Below, piece by piece: positions 1 through 7,658 of a stretch of DNA of 11,389 bases (position 1 is the stretch's first letter; every line of letters begins with the position of its first letter). Source of the stretch: Clostridiales bacterium UBA735 (GTDB lineage: Bacteria; Bacillota; Clostridia; Oscillospirales; Oscillospiraceae); NCBI GenBank assembly GCA_002298695.1, contig DBLB01000063.1, positions 501 to 11,889 on the forward strand, in the 5' to 3' direction. A program made the translations under genes and the position numbers. The notes below the pieces were generated by a model. That model was not told where the DNA came from. It searched no databases and saw only the letters and a list, made by a program, of their open reading frames with translations.

Positions 1-18
1 TATAGTGTTCGGCAATCA

Positions 19-95
19 TGGTCCGAGTGACTAGATTCGAACTAGCGGCCTCTTGAACCCCATTCAAGCGCGATACCAAACTTCGCCACACCCGG
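19..95 (-). tRNA. tRNA-Pro (anticodon GGG)
   Basis: Read on the minus strand, the 77 bases fold as a complete cloverleaf. The 7-bp acceptor stem pairs CCGGGTG with CACTCGG (one G-T pair). The D arm closes with GCGA/TCGC. The anticodon stem is CTTGA/TCAAG around the loop ATGGGGT, and the T arm has the loop TTCGAAT. The anticodon GGG (window positions 59-61) followed by G37, the C1-G72 pair and the A73 discriminator are all typical of bacterial proline tRNAs. The 3' CCA is encoded (19-21). It reads codon CCC, and CCU by wobble. A promoter lies just upstream, so it need not depend on the preceding pgm gene. Confidence 0.95.
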
Positions 96-133
96 ATATG
101 CTCCCTAAAGCTCAGTTATCATAGCATATCCGG
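92..133. repeat. 11-bp perfect inverted repeat over the tRNA 5' end and promoter
   Basis: CCGGATATGCT at 92-102 is repeated as its exact reverse complement at 123-133, with a 20-base gap. The left arm includes the first four bases of tRNA-Pro. The right arm lies between the -35 and -10 elements and touches the -10. With a transcription start near 111, only one arm would be transcribed, so a leader RNA hairpin is unlikely. It is either a DNA-level element or a duplication scar. Confidence 0.6.
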
Positions 134-146
134 TCTGGATTTGCAA
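118..146 (-). promoter_or_regulatory. Promoter of tRNA-Pro
   Basis: On the minus strand there is a -35 TTGCAA (141-146), a 17-base spacer and a -10 TATGAT (118-123). Transcription would begin near 111, leaving a leader of about 15 bases before the mature tRNA. The spacing and the 5/6 match of the -10 to TATAAT support it; the -35 is a weaker 4/6 match. Confidence 0.65.
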
Positions 147-170
147 GAGGTTTTTTCGGAAAATTTGCAA

Positions 171-1853
171 TTACTGCATCATGGTCTCTGCGGCGGCCTT
201 CATCGCGGCGATCTGCCGGTCGGCATCCGCCTCAACCGGCGCGGCAGCAGAGAGATACGTCTTGATCTTCGGTTCCGTGCCAGAGGGGCGTACCATGAAT
301 TTCGCATCGCCTGCCAGGCGGTATTCCAGTACGTTTGCCTTCGGCAGACCGGTTCCGTCTGCTTCATAGTCCACAATGGTCTCCACTGCGAGACCTGCGA
401 TCTCCCGCGGCGCATTTGCGCGCAGGCCGTCCATAAGACTTTGCATCTTCTCCATGCCCTCCGCGCCGGCAAAGGTAAAGCTGCAAAGGCCGTTGCGGTA
501 ATAACCGTACTGTTCGTAAAGGCTGTCGATGGCATCGCCGAGCGTCATGCCCTTGCGTGCATACCACGCCGCCGCCTCGCAGATGAGCAGTACCGCATTC
601 ACACCGTCTTTATCACGCACATGCGTGCCGGAAAGATAGCCATAGCTCTCCTCAAAGCCGAAGATAAAGCGTTCGGGATGGCCGGCCTGCTCCAGCAGAG
701 CGATCTGCTCGCCGATGAACTTGAAGCCGGTCAGCACGCGGCGCAGCTCCACACCGTAGTGCTTCGCCACCGCGTCAACCATATCCGTGGATACGATCGT
801 CGTCACAGCGACAGGATCTTTCGGCATTTTACCGCTCGCGATGCGGCTGCGGCAGATGAAATCAAGCAGGATGACGCCCATCTCGTTGCCGGAGATCAGG
901 CGGTAGCCGCCCTTGCCATCCGGCACGGCAGTGCCGCAGCGATCGCAGTCCGGGTCTGTGCCGATCAGGATATCCGGCTTGACCTTGTCGCAGAGCTCCA
1001 GCCCCTTCTGCATTGCCTCGCGGATCTCGGGGTTCGGATACGGGCAGGTCGGAAAGCGTCCGTCCGGCTGTTCCTGCTCGGGCACAATGGTCATGTTCCG
1101 GATGCCAAGCTTCTCCGTCAGCATCCGTACACATTCGAGTCCCGCGCCGTTGAGCGGCGTATAGACGAGCTTCAGCTTGTCGATCCCTGCGCCGTCGCCG
1201 ACGCGTTGGGCATAGACCGTATCGACGAATTTTTCAAGCACAGCGTCCGGAATATACCGGATCGTGCCTGCAGCGAGCGCCGCGTCGAAATCAGCAAGCT
1301 TCGGCGAGGTGAAAAAGTCCAGCTGCTCGATCCGCTTCAGAATGACCTCCGCGGCCTCCGGCGTGATCTGGCAGCCGTCCGCACCGTAGACCTTATAGCC
1401 GTTATACTGCGCAGGGTTGTGGCTGGCAGTGATGCAGATGCCGACGCCGCAGTGCAGCTCGCGCACGGCAAAGCTCAGCGCCGGGACGGGCTCAAGCCGC
1501 GGGTAAAGGTGTGCCGTGATGCCGTTGGCCGCAAACACGCGTGCGGCTTCGCGTGCAAAGAGGTCGGAATGGATGCGGCTGTCGTGCGCAATGGCGACCG
1601 CCTTCGGCAGGCTTGTCCCGTTCAGATAGGCTGCAACGGCCTGCGTGGCGCGGCGGACGACATAGAGGTTCATCCGGTTCGTGCCTGCACCGAGTACACC
1701 GCGCAACCCGGCGGTGCCGAATTCCAGGTCACGGTAAAAGCTGTCATATTGCAGGGCTTTGTCGCCCGCCATGGCCTCAAGCTGCGCGCGCAGCTCCGCG
1801 TCCACGTCCGGCTGGCGCAGCCAGTCCTGATAGCGCTCCTGATACTGTTCCAT
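171..1853 (-). CDS. Phospho-sugar mutase, phosphoglucomutase type
   Basis: This is a 560-residue alpha-D-phosphohexomutase, a cytoplasmic Mg-dependent enzyme that moves phosphate between C1 and C6 of hexoses. All four active-site loops are present in order. These are the phosphoserine loop TASHNP (142-147, catalytic Ser144), the metal loop DPDCDR (300-305), the sugar loop GFEES (399-403) and the phosphate-binding loop RPSGTEPK (522-529). GFEES and the roughly 560-residue length favour the phosphoglucomutase group (PgcA/PGM2-like) over shorter phosphomannomutases or GlmM. Its main role is therefore probably glucose-1-P/glucose-6-P exchange for glycogen and cell-envelope precursors. The start has a GGAAGGAG ribosome site 10 bases upstream and a consensus promoter. 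It is monocistronic by these signals, although no terminator separates it from the downstream tRNA. Substrate preference is inferred. Confidence 0.93.
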   Translation of the reverse strand: MEQYQERYQDWLRQPDVDAELRAQLEAMAGDKALQYDSFYRDLEFGTAGLRGVLGAGTNRMNLYVVRRATQAVAAYLNGTSLPKAVAIAHDSRIHSDLFAREAARVFAANGITAHLYPRLEPVPALSFAVRELHCGVGICITASHNPAQYNGYKVYGADGCQITPEAAEVILKRIEQLDFFTSPKLADFDAALAAGTIRYIPDAVLEKFVDTVYAQRVGDGAGIDKLKLVYTPLNGAGLECVRMLTEKLGIRNMTIVPEQEQPDGRFPTCPYPNPEIREAMQKGLELCDKVKPDILIGTDPDCDRCGTAVPDGKGGYRLISGNEMGVILLDFICRSRIASGKMPKDPVAVTTIVSTDMVDAVAKHYGVELRRVLTGFKFIGEQIALLEQAGHPERFIFGFEESYGYLSGTHVRDKDGVNAVLLICEAAAWYARKGMTLGDAIDSLYEQYGYYRNGLCSFTFAGAEGMEKMQSLMDGLRANAPREIAGLAVETIVDYEADGTGLPKANVLEYRLAGDAKFMVRPSGTEPKIKTYLSAAAPVEADADRQIAAMKAAAETMMQ

Positions 1854-1864
1854 CTTAAAAAAAC

Positions 1865-1878
1865 TCCTTCCGGAAGGA
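1865..1878. repeat. 14-bp palindrome containing the mutase ribosome binding site
   Basis: TCCTTCCGGAAGGA is its own reverse complement. On the minus strand its second half supplies the GGAAGGA of the Shine-Dalgarno sequence for the 1853 start. Because the message should begin at about 1879, this would be the very 5' end of the mRNA, able to form a short stem that hides the ribosome site or to act as a DNA operator. Confidence 0.5.
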
Positions 1879-1885
1879 TACTGCT

Positions 1886-1914
1886 ATTATATGCGTTTCC
1901 CAAAAGCCTGTCAA
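1886..1914 (-). promoter_or_regulatory. Consensus sigma-A-type promoter of the phosphohexomutase gene
   Basis: On the minus strand there is a perfect TTGACA (1909-1914), a 17-base spacer and a perfect TATAAT (1886-1891). The predicted start lies near 1879, giving a leader of about 26 bases. It lies downstream of the serpin terminator, so the gene has its own strong promoter. Confidence 0.85.
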
Positions 1915-1950
1915 TCGATTTTCCTGCACGAAAAACCGGCGGATTTCCAC

Positions 1951-1996
1951 AAAAAATATGGCAGGCCGGCAGAAAACGATTCTCTGCCAGCCTGTC
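1951..1996 (-). terminator. Rho-independent terminator of the serpin gene
   Basis: On the minus strand AGGCTGGCAGA (1983-1993) pairs with TCTGCCGGCCT (1963-1973) with one G-T pair. The stem can extend by three more pairs to a TCG loop, and a run of T follows (1951-1956). It sits about 55 bases past the serpin stop and ahead of the mutase promoter. Confidence 0.85.
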
Positions 1997-2050
1997 GGTT
2001 CGTCTGCGATAAATCTTTTTGTGTTCTGTCTCCGCCGTGCAAGCCCCGTG

Positions 2051-3442
2051 TCAGACCGGCTGATTGACCACGCCCGCAAAGAGCGGCGCGCCGTCGATCC
2101 CGGTGAGCACGAGCAGGAACGGCCGGTCGAGCGTAAACTCCACGATCTCCGGCTCGTCGAGCGCTGCCGTCGCGTCCGCCATCATCACAGTGTACGCCGC
2201 GGCCTCGCAGCCGTCCTCGTCGATCTTCACGCGCGCGGCATGCTCCGCCTTCGAGAGCACAAGGCCCTCATCCAGCCCAAGCGGCGTGAAGTCCGCCGTC
2301 CCGGCGTTGAGCACGTCCGTGATACCGAGCATCTTCAGCGTGTCCATCAGGTCGAGGTTCGAGGCCACATCGAACTTCGGCAGGCTCAGCTCGATCTTCG
2401 CATACTGCGTCTGCGACCAGCCGCCGTTCGCCGCGAGAAACGCCAGCGCCTCGTCGGACTGGAGCAGGTCTTCCGGCGTCTTCCCGTCGTCCGGGCGGAG
2501 CAGCCACATCGTCCCGCTGCCGTCCATCGAAAGGCCGATCGCCGAGAAGCCGTCGCCGTAGTAGACGTCTCCATTTTCGCTGCTGTGCATAAAGTCGCAC
2601 GTCACGTCGCCGCCCGCCGCGTGGAACGTGTCCTCCGTCGTGGCCGACGGGTCAAATTTGTCCGCCCAGCTTGCGCGGTAGTAGATCGTCGAGGCCAGCG
2701 CCAGCACGGTCAGCGGATCAAAGCTCAGGCCCGCCGCCTGCTCGGTCAGCAGGCCGCCGGTATTTTTGTTGATCCAGCTGCGCAGCGCCTCGTTATATGC
2801 CTCCGAGCCCATCTCGCCGGAATAGGACGACGCGAAATAGTCGCTCGCGAGACGGTCCATCGTCGCCTGATCATATTCCGTCCCATCCCGCAGCCAGAGC
2901 GAGTTGGCAAGCAGGCTCGTCACGCGCCCGTCGTCCCAGCTGTTTTCGAACCAGAGGGCTTTGGCCCGTGCGCGGAGCGCCTCGATGTCGTCCTCGCCGA
3001 GCGCGTTCAGTATCTGCGTCCGGCTCTCGCCGTCGGTGCACTCGGCCAGCATCGCCAGCGCCATGTAGACGTTCAGCGGCGAGCAGACGCGGTTTTCTCC
3101 ATTGCTTCCCACGAGCAGCGCCGACATCATCGGCAGAAACCGCTCCGAAAGACCGTCCATCGTGGCGTCCATGTTCTCCGTCCGGGCCTCGTAGTCCGCG
3201 TACCACGCCTCATTGGCTGCGCTCCACGCCTCGCTGTCCCACTCGCCGTTCTCGTCGAAATAATCCGTGTCCTGCGGGAACTGTGCCATCTCCGGAATGA
3301 CCGGCGCGGCCAACTCCGTCGCCAGAGAGGCGCTCGGTTCCTTATCCGGAAGGGTCACATTGCCGCCCGTCGTCTCGGCCGCGCAGGCGGCCAGACTGAG
3401 CACAAGCGCCACAGCCAACAGCATTGCAAGCATCTTTTTCAT
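2051..3442 (-). CDS. Secreted serpin-family protease inhibitor, lipoprotein
   Basis: This 463-residue protein has a lipoprotein signal peptide with lipobox LAAC (lipidated Cys20). An acidic, low-complexity linker of about 75 residues follows, then a complete serpin fold. Family landmarks are VCSPLNVYMALAML (119-132), NSLWLRDG (180-187), a strand region STIYYRASWADKFDP (251-265), LSLPKF (352-357), the hinge EDGCEAAA (409-416) and the C-terminal signature DRPFLLVL (439-446) with GVVNQP. The Gly-x-Glu-Ala-Ala-Ala hinge is the mark of inhibitory serpins, which trap serine or cysteine proteases by inserting the reactive loop. By spacing from the hinge, the scissile bond would lie near 424-427 (A-T-A-A), which would suit an elastase-like protease; this is inference. 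The mature protein should be anchored on the outer face of the membrane. The ribosome site is a modest AAGGGG eight bases upstream. The gene has its own terminator, but I could not read a convincing -35 for it. Confidence 0.9.
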   Translation of the reverse strand: MKKMLAMLLAVALVLSLAACAAETTGGNVTLPDKEPSASLATELAAPVIPEMAQFPQDTDYFDENGEWDSEAWSAANEAWYADYEARTENMDATMDGLSERFLPMMSALLVGSNGENRVCSPLNVYMALAMLAECTDGESRTQILNALGEDDIEALRARAKALWFENSWDDGRVTSLLANSLWLRDGTEYDQATMDRLASDYFASSYSGEMGSEAYNEALRSWINKNTGGLLTEQAAGLSFDPLTVLALASTIYYRASWADKFDPSATTEDTFHAAGGDVTCDFMHSSENGDVYYGDGFSAIGLSMDGSGTMWLLRPDDGKTPEDLLQSDEALAFLAANGGWSQTQYAKIELSLPKFDVASNLDLMDTLKMLGITDVLNAGTADFTPLGLDEGLVLSKAEHAARVKIDEDGCEAAAYTVMMADATAALDEPEIVEFTLDRPFLLVLTGIDGAPLFAGVVNQPV

Positions 3443-3450
3443 AAAAACAA

Positions 3451-3456
3451 CCCCTT
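3451..3456 (-). promoter_or_regulatory. Ribosome binding site of the serpin gene
   Basis: AAGGGG lies eight bases before the ATG at 3442 on the minus strand. It is weaker than the GGAGG-type sites of the neighbouring genes. The start is nonetheless fixed by the MKKM signal peptide that begins there. Confidence 0.5.
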
Positions 3457-3495
3457 TTTTCTGTGTCTGTCCTTATAGACGAAAAGAAATCACTC

Positions 3496-3507
3496 CCGTT
3501 GCAACGG
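3496..3507. repeat. 12-bp palindrome in the divergent serpin / P-loop ATPase intergenic region
   Basis: CCGTTGCAACGG is a perfect palindrome. It stands about 55 bases upstream of the serpin start, around the place where a serpin -35 would be. The only reasonable serpin -10 visible is TATAAG at about 3473-3478 (minus), and it lacks a good -35 at normal spacing. That pattern fits an activator- or repressor-dependent promoter. Confidence 0.4.
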
Positions 3508-3564
3508 CCCCATAAAAATCTCTTCCGGAAATCGCAGTTCGCCCGCGCCCCTGCAGATCTCCCC

Positions 3565-3594
3565 TTCACAAACTGTCTGCCTCCTGCATATTCT
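3565..3594 (+). promoter_or_regulatory. Putative promoter of the P-loop ATPase gene
   Basis: TTCACA (3565-3570, 5/6 match), an 18-base spacer and TATTCT (3589-3594, 4/6 match) precede the ATG at 3626 by about 30 bases. A GAGGG ribosome site lies six bases before that ATG. The -10 is weak, so this is a moderate call. Confidence 0.4.
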
Positions 3595-3625
3595 ATCGGT
3601 ATCTTGATGGAATCGAGGGCTGTTT

Positions 3626-4195
3626 ATGGCAACACGGCATTATTTTCTCGGCGCAAACACCGGTGGCGGCTTTGTCTCCGTCTACGACGAATTCTGTCCG
3701 CCGGAGAGCGGCGTTTTTCTCTGGGTGCTCAAGGGCGGGCCCGGCTGCGGCAAATCGAGCTTTATGAAGGCCATCGGCCGCGCGGCGGAGGACGCGGGGC
3801 TGGACGTGGAATATGTGCTCTGCTCCGGCGATCCGGACTCGGTCGACGGCGTATTCGTCCCGGCATGGCGGGTCGCCTACGTCGACGGGACGGCCCCGCA
3901 CGTGCGCGAGGTGCCGTTTCCGGCGGCGTCCGGCGCGTATCTCGACCTCGGGCAGTTCTACCGCAGCGACGAGCTTCTTCCAAAACTACCGGAGCTGATG
4001 CGTCTGACCGAGCGCTACCGCGCACACTACGCCCGCGCCTACGACGAGCTGCGGCAGGCCAAGGCGCTGCACGATGAGCTGGAAGCAGTCTACAATCCAC
4101 ACGTCGATTTTGACGGCGTCTACAAACTTGCGGATGAGCACATCCAAAAAATCAAAAAATCACATTGTAAACCGGAGGAAAATGGTGTAGAATAG
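3626..4195 (+). CDS. Half-length P-loop ATPase (resembles N-terminal half of PRK06851-type proteins)
   Basis: This 189-residue protein has a clear Walker A motif, GGPGCGKSS (37-45). It is preceded by HYFLGANTGGGF (5-16) and followed by CSGDPDSVDGV (66-76) and YVDGTAPHV (85-93). From memory these blocks match the N-terminal part of a poorly studied Firmicutes nucleotide-binding family (PRK06851-like) of about 350-370 residues with two P-loop halves. Here only the first half is present. The frame runs through a charged helical region (about 120-155) and stops 25 bases before the gpmI ribosome site, so there is no room for the second half. The last codons lie inside the gpmI promoter. It is either a naturally single-domain member or a truncated remnant; the intact frame of the first half argues that any truncation is recent or tolerated. 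The biochemical role is unknown. Confidence 0.65.
   Translation: MATRHYFLGANTGGGFVSVYDEFCPPESGVFLWVLKGGPGCGKSSFMKAIGRAAEDAGLDVEYVLCSGDPDSVDGVFVPAWRVAYVDGTAPHVREVPFPAASGAYLDLGQFYRSDELLPKLPELMRLTERYRAHYARAYDELRQAKALHDELEAVYNPHVDFDGVYKLADEHIQKIKKSHCKPEENGVE
4165..4193 (+). promoter_or_regulatory. Promoter of gpmI, inside the 3' end of the P-loop gene
   Basis: TTGTAA (4165-4170), a 17-base spacer and TAGAAT (4188-4193, 5/6 match) lie upstream of gpmI. The -10 ends on the first base of the TAG stop of the P-loop gene (4193-4195). Transcription would start near 4200, about 35 bases before the gpmI ATG. Confidence 0.6.
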
Positions 4196-4222
4196 GGACG
4201 CAAAAGAAGAGTTCTCTCAGAT

Positions 4223-4228
4223 GGAGGT
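4223..4228 (+). promoter_or_regulatory. Ribosome binding site that fixes the gpmI start
   Basis: GGAGGT lies seven bases before the ATG at 4236. It overlaps an earlier in-frame ATG at 4221, which itself has no ribosome site. The GpmI family N-terminus (MKKPIVLVIMDG) begins exactly at 4236, so 4236 is the start. Confidence 0.85.
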
Positions 4229-4235
4229 CATACCT

Positions 4236-5801
<1,566 letters not shown>

Positions 5802-5811
5802 AATACAGGCA

Positions 5812-5846
5812 GCAGCGCCCGGCCGCAGATCGCGGCCGGGCGCTGC
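5812..5846. terminator. 15-bp perfect GC hairpin between converging gpmI and the DUF2974 gene
   Basis: GCAGCGCCCGGCCGC (5812-5826) and its exact reverse complement (5832-5846) flank a 5-base loop. It lies 10 bases after the gpmI stop and about 53 bases after the stop of the minus-strand gene. Neither side is followed by a U-run, so it is not a textbook intrinsic terminator. It may act as a shared, bidirectional transcript-end or 3'-stabilising hairpin. Confidence 0.65.
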
Positions 5847-5899
5847 CGCTAAATTCACGACGTCTGCCGCTTATTCCTGCAGGCTTCGATTCCCGGAAA

Positions 5900-7069
5900 T
5901 CAGACTTCGTCGTCGGTATGTGCAAGCTTCTGGGAGATCCATTCGACCAGGCGCCAGTTTTTCAGGCGCTGCACAGGCTGCGTCTCTCCGATGGATTTTG
6001 CCCCGGAACGCACGAGAAGCCCCAGTGTACTTGCCAGCGCACTGCGCGTATCCTTATCCAGCCTGCGCACCGTCTTGAACATGGAGTAGACCGTGCGGAA
6101 GCCGCCCTCCTTGAGATCGGTCAGCGTCTCAGCGTCCGTGCAGGTCAGGATCTCGAACAGCGCGTCGATAAACTGAATGCGCTGTTCCTGCGACAGGCCG
6201 CCGATGAACTTGCGCAGCGTCTCATCGATGAGCTTTCCGCCGCCGGTCAGGCCGCTGAGATGGACAAAATGCGTCCCGAGCACCTGCCAGGAGAAGCCGT
6301 CGTGCTGCATCAGGCCGATCTGGCTGCTGCGGACGACCTGATAGTCCTCCTCGTGTTCGAGCAGCATTCCGACGACCGATGATTCCGGCAGGATGGTCTG
6401 GATGCGGGCAGCAATGCGCTGATGCTCCGGCAGGCCGAGCAGCGACGTGCGGAATCCTGGGCCGTCGTTGTTGTAAACGCCTGTGATCCGGTTCTGCACC
6501 GTCTCGCCGCAGTAGACCGCGCTGTAGACGGCAAGATTGCCGCCCTTGGAATGTCCGCCGACACGCAGCGGCGCAGCGGAGAAGGCTTCTGCCGCGGCAC
6601 AGAGGTACTTCGCCGCCTCACGCTGGGCCGGCACTGTGGGCAGGAATCCCATATTGAAATCCTCCTTCCAGCCGACGATCGTGTCGTCCGTGCCGCGGAA
6701 GGAGACGTAGACGCTGACGTCCGGCAGCGCGGCACAGAGCGCGGCAAACTGCGTCTCCGTCTCCTCATCCAGCTTGCAGACATAGCCGGAAAGGGCGGTA
6801 TCGCGGAAGCGGGCGCTTGCGGCCATCCTGCGCCCGAGTTCCGGAATCTTGTCCGGCACGAGCACACCCATGTCCGCATGCGGCGTGCGCTTTGTAAACG
6901 CATCCATGGCCTCATGCAGAGAAATGTGCTCGCAGAATGCCTCCGGCACGATTTTTCCGAAGTCCAGATAGCTGAGCTCCGCCAGAAGCAGATTGTCAAT
7001 TTCGTTGAACGGACGCTCTGCAAACGTGATGTCACCGCGCCAGTCCAGATAGTCCAGAATTGTTGCCAT
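5900..7069 (-). CDS. Mbeg1-like / DUF2974 alpha/beta-hydrolase-fold protein
   Basis: This 389-residue protein has no signal peptide or membrane segment, so it is probably cytoplasmic. It begins with the DUF2974 pattern ILDYLDWRGDITF (4-16), PFNEIDNLLLAELSYLDF (20-37). The lipase-like core has YVSFRGTDDT (121-130), the nucleophile elbow GGHSKGGN (171-178, Ser174) and NNDGPGF (200-206), where Asp202 is a candidate acid. His256 or His267 could complete a triad. Members are widespread in Clostridia and Lactobacillales and are annotated as Mbeg1-like hydrolases; the natural substrate is unknown, and esterase or lipase activity is inferred from the fold. The C-terminal third (about 285-389) is helical and charged. 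The start is set by GGAGGA five bases upstream, and a promoter lies 30 bases further. Confidence 0.85.
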   Translation of the reverse strand: MATILDYLDWRGDITFAERPFNEIDNLLLAELSYLDFGKIVPEAFCEHISLHEAMDAFTKRTPHADMGVLVPDKIPELGRRMAASARFRDTALSGYVCKLDEETETQFAALCAALPDVSVYVSFRGTDDTIVGWKEDFNMGFLPTVPAQREAAKYLCAAAEAFSAAPLRVGGHSKGGNLAVYSAVYCGETVQNRITGVYNNDGPGFRTSLLGLPEHQRIAARIQTILPESSVVGMLLEHEEDYQVVRSSQIGLMQHDGFSWQVLGTHFVHLSGLTGGGKLIDETLRKFIGGLSQEQRIQFIDALFEILTCTDAETLTDLKEGGFRTVYSMFKTVRRLDKDTRSALASTLGLLVRSGAKSIGETQPVQRLKNWRLVEWISQKLAHTDDEV

Positions 7070-7095
7070 AGGCTTCCTCCGGTCCGTTTTTCCTT

Positions 7096-7124
7096 ATCAT
7101 ACACGCAATTTGCAAATTCGGCAA
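7096..7124 (-). promoter_or_regulatory. Promoter of the DUF2974 gene
   Basis: On the minus strand TTGCCG (7119-7124), a 17-base spacer and TATGAT (7096-7101, 5/6 match) stand about 27 bases before the ATG at 7069. They lie downstream of the PH-gene terminator, consistent with an independent transcript. Confidence 0.65.
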
Positions 7125-7168
7125 GCGGAATTTCCCGCCTGTGCCGGCCGATTCCCCGCCAGATTCCG

Positions 7169-7197
7169 AAAAAGCACCGCCCGCGGGCGGTGCTTTT
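7169..7197 (-). terminator. Rho-independent terminator of the PH-domain gene
   Basis: The 28-base stretch 7170-7197 is a perfect palindrome: AAAAGCACCGCCCG followed by its exact reverse complement. On the minus strand it ends in five T (7169-7173). It lies 26 bases past the PH-gene stop. The flanking A and T runs could let it work in either direction. Confidence 0.9.
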
Positions 7198-7222
7198 GAA
7201 TCGTTTTTCTCTGCGGCGCCGA

Positions 7223-7627
7223 TCAGTGCTCCATCTTGGGCGGCGGCGTGCAGGGGTCGTGACGGCTGGGGCCGTCGTCAAGAAATTCGCTTACGCGGAC
7301 ACCGCGCGCAGTCTTCATCTCCTCCACGTGCTTGTGGATCAGCTCCTTGACGACCAGCGGCTCGCGGATGTTTTTCAGCTCCAGATGCGGCGCGCTCTTG
7401 TCCGAGGAGTGGATCACGATCGTCCCCACGCCGAACAGACGCTGCCAGAGCGAGACGTGAACGCCGATGTCGCTCACGCGGTAGAGCAGCACCTCTTCCA
7501 TGTGCATATTCAGCATGCCGGTCTGCATAAACAGCCGGTCATTCGACAGAAAATACTTCGTAAACGTCAGCGGCATACCGAGCACCCGCTTCCGGTCTTC
7601 CCAGAGTGTTTCCACGCCCAGCTTCAT
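7223..7627 (-). CDS. Small bacterial PH-domain (bPH_2/DUF304-like) protein
   Basis: This 134-residue soluble protein has the strand-rich pattern of a bacterial pleckstrin-homology domain: LTFTKYFLSNDRLFMQTG (20-37), a central MEEVLLYRVSDIGVHVSLWQ (43-62), then FGVGTIVIHSSD (65-76) and a helix with LVVKELIHKHVEEM (91-104). This order (a xTxxRLxxxxG strand, then LxxI.DI, a GxGTI strand and a closing helix) is typical of bPH_2/YdbT-type domains. Unlike many of these it has no membrane helices. The C-terminal tail (about 115-134) is polar and rich in Asp, Pro and His. Function is unknown; related domains are often membrane-associated or envelope-stress proteins. The start has GGGAGGG seven bases upstream, with its own promoter and terminator, so it is monocistronic. 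Confidence 0.72.
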   Translation of the reverse strand: MKLGVETLWEDRKRVLGMPLTFTKYFLSNDRLFMQTGMLNMHMEEVLLYRVSDIGVHVSLWQRLFGVGTIVIHSSDKSAPHLELKNIREPLVVKELIHKHVEEMKTARGVRVSEFLDDGPSRHDPCTPPPKMEH

Positions 7628-7658
7628 CGTAGCGCCCTCCCTTTCCGTATTGCTGCGT

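Noticed and set aside
136..170. Possible terminator between the mutase gene and tRNA-Pro
   Set aside because: Only short TTGCAA repeats with an A/T-rich spacer are present; there is no GC stem followed by a U-run.
141..2012. 623-codon plus-strand open frame opposite the mutase gene
   Set aside because: It is antisense to a gene with all four phosphohexomutase motifs; its translation is Arg/Ala/His-rich with no family features, typical of a shadow frame in high-GC DNA.
1958..3478. 506-codon plus-strand open frame opposite the serpin gene
   Set aside because: Shadow of the serpin; no ribosome site, and very Arg/Val/His-rich composition.
4221..4235. In-frame ATG at 4221 as gpmI start
   Set aside because: The bases just after it (GGAGGT) are the ribosome site for the ATG at 4236, where the conserved GpmI N-terminus begins.
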